From NCBI RefSeq assembly GCF_007748035.1, contig NZ_CP036278.1:5332001-5396000 (forward strand): 64,000 bases of DNA, in the 5' to 3' direction. Positions 58,743 through 64,000 of the stretch are shown piece by piece; within the stretch, counting starts at the first letter, position 1; every line of letters starts with the position of its first letter. The notes under the pieces were generated by a model. That model searched no databases. It worked only from the letters and a program-made list of their open reading frames with translations, and had not been told where the DNA came from. Both the position numbers and the translations under genes were made by a program. The DNA is from Aeoliella mucimassa. Lineage in GTDB: Bacteria; Planctomycetota; Planctomycetia; Pirellulales; Lacipirellulaceae.

Positions 58743-59767
58743 GCTGACACCTCACTTCGCTGGTGCTTCTCCCGCCATAGCTTTGCCGCAAGCAGGTTAA
58801 CTCTATTTCGCGGAAGCCCATGCGGTGCCTCTCTCGCTGCTTCTTGCTGCACCGCCTTCCACTCAGTTCGTGGGAAACTGTGCGAGCCCGCAACAATCCG
58901 CGAAAGCCCATCGTCGGCATCAAGCTCGGCCATGAGTGATTGAACCGCAGCCGATAGCGGTGGCTTCACGTCAGCAGCAGCGTAGCCACGTCGGAAGTCG
59001 AGCCACCCCTCGGAAACTTGCAGGTCGGGCTTCGCCGCGCAGACACGCCGATACAAAGCGAGCGCGGGTTGACTCCAACCATTTCGGTATCTACTCCAAT
59101 ACGCGACGACTTCGAGAACGTGCTCGGCAGCAACGCCGTTTTCGCGAGCGGAGGCGATCGCCTTGCCCGTCTGGCTCACCCCTGCTCCCTCCAATTTATC
59201 CACCACCTCCCCCCAATCACACGCGTGCGACGCTTCGTCGCACTCGCTGGGGTGGGGTGGGGTTTGGTTGGGTAGGGTTGTATGGGTACTACTGTTGGCT
59301 ACGTGCGCAGACGACATACGTTCAGGACGTGCGTTATCAACATACGTAGCATTCGTGCGTTTTGAGCTTTCGCTGCTAGCAAGAGTCGAACCTACGTCAT
59401 CAACGTATGTCGACGACGTAGGTTCAACTTCTAGCGACTTTACGATGAAGCCCCCCTGCCGCGATACCACGCCTTTCACATACCGTGGTGCGTGCTCGCA
59501 CCAGTCGTGAACGACAAGGCGATGTTCAGGGTGAGGGTCGAGCCAGCCAGTTTCGACGAGTGCGTCAACCAGCTCGTTTTCATCGCGTCCCCAGTCGATC
59601 GCAATCGCTATTTCCTCGTTGGAAAGCCTGCCGATATCGCCCCTTCGAGCTTCGTTTTGGGTGGCGATCCACAGTAGCTCTAGCACGCCAGCCGCCTCAA
59701 AGTCCCGCAAGCCAAGCCGGCGTGCAAGTCGTTTGAATTTCGTAAGCGTAGGAGTGATGTGCTTCAT
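58739..59767 (-). CDS. Replication-initiator-like protein
   Basis: 342 residues. The N-terminal domain (about 1-110) resembles phage replisome-organizer winged helices: MKHITPTLTKFKRLARRLGL, LELLWIATQNEARRGDIGRLSNEEIAIAIDW, then VETGWLDPHPEHRLVVHDW. A Ser/Thr-rich linker (about 112-170) follows, and a helical C-terminal domain with DWGEVVDKLEGAGVSQTGKA. The linker region of the DNA contains repeated motifs that may be an origin. The gene overlaps the next by ATGA. It may start replication of the excised element. Confidence 0.72.
   Translation of the reverse strand: MKHITPTLTKFKRLARRLGLRDFEAAGVLELLWIATQNEARRGDIGRLSNEEIAIAIDWGRDENELVDALVETGWLDPHPEHRLVVHDWCEHAPRYVKGVVSRQGGFIVKSLEVEPTSSTYVDDVGSTLASSESSKRTNATYVDNARPERMSSAHVANSSTHTTLPNQTPPHPSECDEASHACDWGEVVDKLEGAGVSQTGKAIASARENGVAAEHVLEVVAYWSRYRNGWSQPALALYRRVCAAKPDLQVSEGWLDFRRGYAAADVKPPLSAAVQSLMAELDADDGLSRIVAGSHSFPRTEWKAVQQEAAREAPHGLPRNRVNLLAAKLWREKHQRSEVSA
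59300..59425. repeat. Iteron-like motifs inside the replication gene
   Basis: ACATACGT occurs at 59314-59321 and 59340-59347 and inverted at 59403-59410. CCTACGTC at 59391-59398 pairs with GACGTAGG at 59414-59421. They lie in the region coding for the linker. Confidence 0.45.
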
Positions 59768-59811
59768 GCGAAGGGCTGCTTATGTTCTCGAGGAATGCAG
59801 GGAAAAACCGG

Positions 59812-60015
59812 CTACCGCGACGGGCACAGGATCGGAAGGCCTTCGTCAGCGACGCGTTGAAGCTCCTGCGGGTGGAGCTTGATAAGCCGCCCCATGGGAA
59901 CGTGTGCGATATTGCCGAGCTTGATGTGAGCATCGAGCGTGCGGATACCAATACCAAGTTGTTTTGCAGCTTCTTCGCGAGAGAGAAGAAGGCGGCGCGA
60001 GACCGGAACTGTCAT
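59812..60015 (-). CDS. Excisionase-like helix-turn-helix protein
   Basis: 67 residues. MTVPVSRRLLLSREEAAKQL, then GIGIRTLDAHIKLGNIAHVP, then the wing-like end MGRLIKLHPQELQRVADEG, match the MerR-type excisionase/HTH_17 domain. It could be the recombination directionality factor for the integrase or a regulator. The start at 60015 is inferred from the domain; a longer frame upstream would cross a hairpin and is not coding-like. It precedes the replication gene on the same strand. Confidence 0.8.
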   Translation of the reverse strand: MTVPVSRRLLLSREEAAKQLGIGIRTLDAHIKLGNIAHVPMGRLIKLHPQELQRVADEGLPILCPSR

Positions 60016-60114
60016 CGGAAAAACCCTTACACGTGTTGAGTAATCAAGAGAAGCAGGCGGCATTGCCTGCGACACTGCGCAAGAGAATAGCGAGAGAAGT
60101 TTCGCTTGAAAATT

Positions 60115-60165
60115 GAAGCGCATCGAAGCGCTTACATAACTTACCAAAGCGCTTCGATGCGCTTC
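60115..60165. repeat. Perfect 19-bp inverted repeat
   Basis: GAAGCGCATCGAAGCGCTT (60115-60133) pairs with its exact complement at 60147-60165, loop 13 bases. It lies between the end of the gene at 60176 and the HTH gene, so it may be a terminator (an AATTTTC follows on the minus strand) or an operator for the HTH protein. GAAGCGC is repeated within each arm. Confidence 0.7.
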
Positions 60166-60175
60166 GTTGAACCTT

Positions 60176-60913
60176 CTAAGAGAAGCTAGGCATCGGCGGC
60201 AGCCGATGCTTCTCAACGTAATTCTGGGCGGCTCGTCGCGCCCCTGGGTCGCTACCAAGGTGCGACCAACCGTCAACCTGCTTGATTCTTTTCCGAATTT
60301 CCGAGTAGGGAGTAGGAGGAACCTTCATCCTCTCCTCGTAGATAAAGCGGTCACGATCCTCGTTGTAGGAAGGTCTGGGCAATGAAGAACGCCCTGACGT
60401 TGCGCGTTTTAGTTCTTTGCTGAGTGAGAAACGGTTGAGGGGTGGAACGGGCTCCAACTCCCGCAGAGAATTGGCAAGGGTGTTGAAATGCTGGCGGCGC
60501 AACCAGAACAGATTCAACTTCGGTGGTGGCAACTCCCGGTCCCTGATCTGGTGAAACGACCAGTGAGGCGACTCGCCTTCATGCAACTCAGTAAGCCGAT
60601 CAAGAATTTCGATCCCAGCCGAATAGGTCGCTTCCGTGAATGAGTTACCCGGGCAACCGGCAACCACTGCTGGGTAGTCGTTCGCTCGGTCGAGCGCCTC
60701 CCGGACACCGTCAATTTCAAGTGCTTCCCAAAGGGCATGCAGATCGTGATAGAGCATCGATCCGATCTGAACGATGAAGAGAATTGGGCGTTCATATTCC
60801 CATTGCATTTCCTGAAACTGAAAAACGGTTCTCAACTCCACGGTAGCGGTGTAATCGACTCTCCCAGCAGCCGCGACGGCAGCCTCAATATCAGCATCGG
60901 AAACGTTGGCCAT
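60176..60913 (-). CDS. Element protein of unknown function
   Basis: 245 residues, rightmost element gene. It has an acidic N-terminus (SDADIEAAVAAAG), then a mixed region WEYERPILFIVQIGSMLYHD and LRRQHFNTLANSLREL, and a basic Pro-rich end. I see no known motif. It lies where satellites and prophages often carry accessory or defence genes, but that gives no evidence of its role. An AAGG stretch precedes the ATG at 60913. A strong hairpin lies just upstream. Confidence 0.6.
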   Translation of the reverse strand: MANVSDADIEAAVAAAGRVDYTATVELRTVFQFQEMQWEYERPILFIVQIGSMLYHDLHALWEALEIDGVREALDRANDYPAVVAGCPGNSFTEATYSAGIEILDRLTELHEGESPHWSFHQIRDRELPPPKLNLFWLRRQHFNTLANSLRELEPVPPLNRFSLSKELKRATSGRSSLPRPSYNEDRDRFIYEERMKVPPTPYSEIRKRIKQVDGWSHLGSDPGARRAAQNYVEKHRLPPMPSFS

Positions 60914-60939
60914 GGCCTACCCTTCATCGTAGCCAACCC

Positions 60940-60985
60940 GGCTCGCCACCTGTTCGAAGGATAGAAGAACAGGGAGGCGAGCCGA
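60940..60985 (-). promoter_or_regulatory. Hairpin in the leader of the 60176 gene
   Basis: CGGCTCGCC-A-CCTGTTC pairs with GAACAGG-GA-GGCGAGCCG, 16 pairs with a small bulge and an 11-base loop. It starts 27 bases before the gene start, so it could be an operator or an attenuator. Confidence 0.55.
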
Positions 60986-61035
60986 CGCCAGGGATCAGCT
61001 GGCTAGTTGGAAGTGTGTCTAGAACAGAAGTCATT

Positions 61036-61137
61036 CTAGCGTGATTTCTCTTGAGATCCTTCCCCCAGAATCTCGCGCAGCGCATTGCGCAGCGCTTTCG
61101 AGAGAAGTGCTGTAATTTGCGGGGAAAACGCGGGAGA
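61036..61137 (-). other. int: Stranded integrase C-terminal codons
   Basis: Read from the attR core on the minus strand in the integrase frame, it gives SPAFSPQITALLSKALRNAL, then REILGEGSQEKSR and a stop (TAG, 61036-61038). In the excised circle it would replace the six residues PPTKGL now supplied by the tRNA. Confidence 0.6.
61075..61095. promoter_or_regulatory. Candidate integrase arm site, right
   Basis: GCGCAGCGC-ATT-GCGCAGCGC, one base different from 49283-49303 and in the same orientation, 42 bases from the attR core. Confidence 0.5.
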
Positions 61138-61159
61138 TTCGAGTCCCTCCCGGACTACT
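61138..61159 (+). repeat. Attachment site attR (22 bp)
   Basis: Second copy of the tRNA 3' end. It marks the right end of the element. The tRNA sequence is not continued to its left. Confidence 0.9.
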
Positions 61160-61512
61160 TCGGTGCTTCCCGCACTACTGGAAACATAGTGTTTCTCCGA
61201 TTTCTCCGGCTCGCTCTGCAGAATGCGGTGCAGTTCCGCACCATTCCGACGGTTGCTGCACTGGATTTTGCAGCGATTTCGGATCTCGGCAGCAGCGTCG
61301 TTGTTCGCAAGCTGTGTTTCGCCAAACGCACGCTACTGCGCACCGGTGTTCGGTTGCCAAAACGCCTGCGTGGCACGGCTAGCCACCCCCTTTCGGGAGC
61401 GGTTGCCGGCTCGTCCGGCAATGGGGAGTAAACGCCCTGAATTGCAGAACTGGTTTCGCTTGGCGGTTGGTGACATCCAGAGCCGCTTAGTCCTTGGACC
61501 GTAACGTATCTT
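61160..61512. other. Gene-free flank right of the element
   Basis: About 350 bases with open frames but no ribosome site or family likeness. A small hairpin TTGCCGG-CTCGT-CCGGCAA lies at about 61404-61422. Nothing else can be supported. Confidence 0.4.
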
Positions 61513-62165
61513 CTCTAAATCCCACCTCCCCGGCCCTGAGAGGCCGACCTGTGCTGCGGAATCGGGGCCAGCGGAGCGCGAAGAAGAGGGACTGCGGGCG
61601 GCTATCTTTTCTTGTCAGTTTTCGCTGGGAATTGGCCACCGGTGGTGTTCTAATGGATAGGTGGTGTTGTGGCTGTCGGCTTTCAGCTATTGGCTTTTTA
61701 GTGATTGGAGGTGAATCAAATGTAATGCTTGGGTTGTGTCCGACTTCTAGCGACGCGCAGGCGATGGTTTGCCGGCGTGGGCGTTCGCTGCTGCGCGTGT
61801 GTCAAAGCTGTAGGCTATAGGCTGTAAGCGGTAGGCTGAGATCCTTCGGGTCGCTGGAAGCTCCCGTCAGGATGACATTCCCCAATCCGCATTCCGCAAT
61901 CCCAAATCTCCAATCGTCTCCCAACCAAAATAGTTTCCCACCCATGGGAATCTATTTTGGGCAACTATCGCGGAGGTGTTGATGCAACTTCTTACTGGCA
62001 AACGACTTGCGATAGATTCCCAGCGAGAAAATAGATTCCCACTCGATGCGTTTTGGGAAATGGGAATCTATTCGGGCGCGAAAACCACTGGTTTTGTAGC
62101 GTGCGTGCGGATTCAATTTTCCCATCCGTGGGTAAATTGGGAATCTATTTGCCCAGCGTTGGGAA
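61513..62165 (+). repeat. Composite intergenic repeat, copy B
   Basis: Matches 17425-18030 in the opposite orientation, with the same order of blocks. The 61925-62160 part holds several ATAGATTCCCA / TGGGAATCTAT boxes. A frame from a GTG at 61976 would give a 79-residue peptide shared in part with copy A; I do not annotate it. The region between 61800 and 61920 differs most from copy A. Confidence 0.75.
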
Positions 62166-62402
62166 TCTATCGTTTGGCGAATTTTTTGGTGTTTTGTAGG
62201 TTGGAAATCGCTTGACTGGAAAGCCATGGCGCGGCGAGCAGGATTTCTGGTTGCTGGGTTCTTGTTGGCCCCATCCCTACTCCACATCAGGTACGAGTTT
62301 CTGATGCGATTGCTGTCTACCCAGCGAGTACGAACGATGGCATCGAGTACCGCCGCAGACCTCTACCTACACAGGAAGTCCATTGCCACGAGCGGGAATG
62401 TG

Positions 62403-63587
62403 TTAGGCGCGGCCTTTGAGCATGCCGTGCCAGTACAGGGCGGGCAGGGCGTATTCCTTGAGCATCAGCATGCTGAAGCGTTCTTCGGCCTGATTGAACG
62501 GGAACGTCTCCTCCGGCACTTTGTCGTAGTTGAACTCGGCCAGCACCAGGCTGTTGTATCCGGTGACGACCGGGCACGAGGTGTAGCCATCGTACTTGGC
62601 GGTTGGTTGGTTTCCCTCGATGGCAGCGAGCAGATTCTCAACGACCACTGGCGCTTGCTTGCGAATGGCCGCTGCGGTTTTCGAAGTGGGAAGGCTCGAT
62701 GCATCGCCCAGCCCGAAGACGTTGTCGAATCGCAAATGGCGGAGCGTATGCGGATCGACATCGACCCAACCAGCTTCGCTTGCCAGGGGGCTATTGGCGA
62801 CGAACTGTGGTGGTCCCATGGGAGGAGTCACGTGCAGCATGTCGTAGTCGATGGTTACCGTCTCGTCTCCATCGACCGTTTGAAAGACCGCTTGCTTCTG
62901 TTCGCCATGTACCTCCTTCAAATCGAGGGCGTAGCGAACGTCGATTCCCTTGCGAGCGACTGCTTTCTCCAACACATCGGCGTAAAGCTTCACGTCGAAG
63001 ATGGCCTTCTTAGCAATCGCAAAGATCACCTCGCAATTGTCGCGCACGCCGTTTCGACGAAATGTCTCCTCAGCCAGGTAACAGATTTTCTGAGGAGCAC
63101 CGCCACACTTCACCGCACCAACCGGATGCGTGAACAAGGCGGTTCCCCCTTGGAAGTTGCGAATGTTCTCCCATGTCGACGCCACCGAATCGTACGAATA
63201 GTTGCTGCACACTCCGTTGCGGCCCAGCGATTCGCGAAGCCCCGGGATTTGCTGCCAGCGAAGCTCAATGCCGGGCGCGACGACCAGGAAGTCGTAGGTG
63301 ACCTCGGTTTTCTCGCTGGTTACCAAGCGATTCTCCGCGGGATCGAACTCGGCGACGGCTTCCTGCAACCACTCGACGCCTGGGGGAATCACCTTGGCCT
63401 CTGGCCTGCGAGAATCTTCCCGAGGAAAGATACCGCCTCCGACGAGCGTCCAGAGCGGTTGGTAGTAGTGGTACTCGGCCGGATCGATCACCAGCACATC
63501 CAGGCTGGGATGGGTACGAATCAATCGAGATGCAACCGTAATGCCAGCTGCTCCCCCGCCAACGATGACAACTTGATGATGGCTCAT
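62403..63587 (-). CDS. Sulfide:quinone oxidoreductase-like flavoprotein
   Basis: 394 residues. The FAD-binding motif is VVIVGGGAAGITVASRL (6-22). Cys127, Cys161 (VKCGGAPQKICY) and Cys169 fit the redox cysteines of SQR-type enzymes. GLGDASSLPTSKTAAAIRKQAP closes the flavin site. SQR oxidises sulfide to polysulfide and passes electrons to quinone at the membrane. Related NADH dehydrogenases lack these cysteines. The start at 63587 gives MSHHQVVIVGGG. It overlaps the upstream DUF1641 gene by ATGA, a common pairing for SQR-like genes. Confidence 0.88.
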   Translation of the reverse strand: MSHHQVVIVGGGAAGITVASRLIRTHPSLDVLVIDPAEYHYYQPLWTLVGGGIFPREDSRRPEAKVIPPGVEWLQEAVAEFDPAENRLVTSEKTEVTYDFLVVAPGIELRWQQIPGLRESLGRNGVCSNYSYDSVASTWENIRNFQGGTALFTHPVGAVKCGGAPQKICYLAEETFRRNGVRDNCEVIFAIAKKAIFDVKLYADVLEKAVARKGIDVRYALDLKEVHGEQKQAVFQTVDGDETVTIDYDMLHVTPPMGPPQFVANSPLASEAGWVDVDPHTLRHLRFDNVFGLGDASSLPTSKTAAAIRKQAPVVVENLLAAIEGNQPTAKYDGYTSCPVVTGYNSLVLAEFNYDKVPEETFPFNQAEERFSMLMLKEYALPALYWHGMLKGRA

Positions 63588-64000
63588 GACGTGGGTTCCT
63601 GTGGGGTGGGGCTTTCGATACACGATTTGCCAACGAGCTTGCCATGGACATCGGAAAATCGAATAGCAAACGCGAGTGACTGCTGGGTATGGGGATTCGA
63701 AAGACTTCGCAGAGCGGCAATGATCCCTGCACGTTTCGGCTGGTTTGCTTCGCACGATTCGCGTTGGCATTCCACCAGTGCGGTCGCGGCATTGCTTACG
63801 ATCTGCAGTGCATTGGGATCGACCACTCCCGAGCGCAGGAACAAAGTAAGCCGCTCAAGCTCCACTTCGCCAAACTGCTGGGTAAGCCACATCGCAACAT
63901 GCAAACTGCGGCGGAGCGATTCAGCGACGTTGATTCCCTGCTCCGATTGCTTGGCCACCCACTCGTCGGCAACATCCACCACCGCTGCGATGGCATCGGG
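63584..64000 (-). CDS. DUF1641 family protein, 5' end cut by window
   Basis: At least 138 residues. The frame is open through the right edge (PDAIAAVVDVADEW...). The conserved helical core is LRRSLHVAMWLTQQFGEVELERLTLFLRSGVVDPNALQIVSNAATALVE. A later segment has AALRSLSNPHTQQSLAFAIRFSDVHG. DUF1641 proteins often lie next to SQR or formate dehydrogenase genes; their role is unknown. The apparent ATG at 63982 is internal. Confidence 0.82.
   Translation of the reverse strand, partial: PDAIAAVVDVADEWVAKQSEQGINVAESLRRSLHVAMWLTQQFGEVELERLTLFLRSGVVDPNALQIVSNAATALVECQRESCEANQPKRAGIIAALRSLSNPHTQQSLAFAIRFSDVHGKLVGKSCIESPTPQEPTS

Noticed and set aside
61160-61512. A second nested integrated element right of attR
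   Set aside because: No further copy of the 22-bp core and no integrase or phage-like gene is present there.

Overview
The window looks like a chromosome segment of a planctomycete, most likely order Pirellulales. Supporting signs are a PEP-CTERM exported protein and a separate EpsI-type exosortase partner, a NusG with a long acidic N-terminal extension, a QueD-like gene next to a CitG-like gene (a pairing known from planctomycete tetrahydromethanopterin gene sets), a joined rpoBC/str cluster, many leaderless-looking starts and a moderately high GC content. No rRNA is present and the species cannot be named from the sequence.

Layout. 1-16.9 kb is ordinary core and housekeeping DNA: the start of lepA, a PEP-CTERM protein, cutA, a glycosyltransferase, phosphofructokinase, a DUF6807 protein, a large membrane protein, mutS, a MarC-type protein and a DEAD-box helicase. 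17-27 kb carries an RRM protein, fliG, the QueD/CitG pair, an OleB/dehalogenase-like hydrolase, a DtxR/MntR-type regulator, small basic proteins and a lactate/malate dehydrogenase. 27.5-46 kb is the translation and transcription core on the plus strand: four tRNAs, tuf, tRNA-Trp, secE, nusG, rplK, rplA, rplJ, rplL, rpoB, rpoC, rpsL, rpsG and an EF-G gene. EpsI and a cation/proton antiporter follow.

49.16-61.16 kb is a 12-kb integrated element. It begins inside the 3' end of a CAT-anticodon tRNA gene and ends at a 22-bp copy of that tRNA end. Every element gene lies on the minus strand, except the transposase of an IS5-like insertion that splits one of them. From right to left the element carries an unknown protein, an excisionase-like HTH protein, a replication-initiator-like protein, an inactive and an active S49-type peptidase, the IS-split coiled-coil gene, small proteins, a tape-measure-like protein, an array of eleven unlike hairpins, a three-way-junction element, two small genes and a tyrosine integrase. 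I see no terminase, portal or capsid gene, so it resembles a phage satellite or a reduced prophage.

The strongest unexplained signals are in that element: the hairpin array at 51731-52202, the three-way junction at 51533-51618, and an attachment site lying inside the integrase gene so that excision would exchange the integrase C-terminus. Matched 21-bp repeats on both sides of the core could be integrase arm sites. Outside it, a composite repeat of about 600 bp occurs twice in opposite orientation, at about 17.4-18.0 kb and 61.5-62.2 kb, so that the pair encloses the whole central region. The window ends with a sulfide:quinone-reductase-like gene and a DUF1641 gene cut by the edge.
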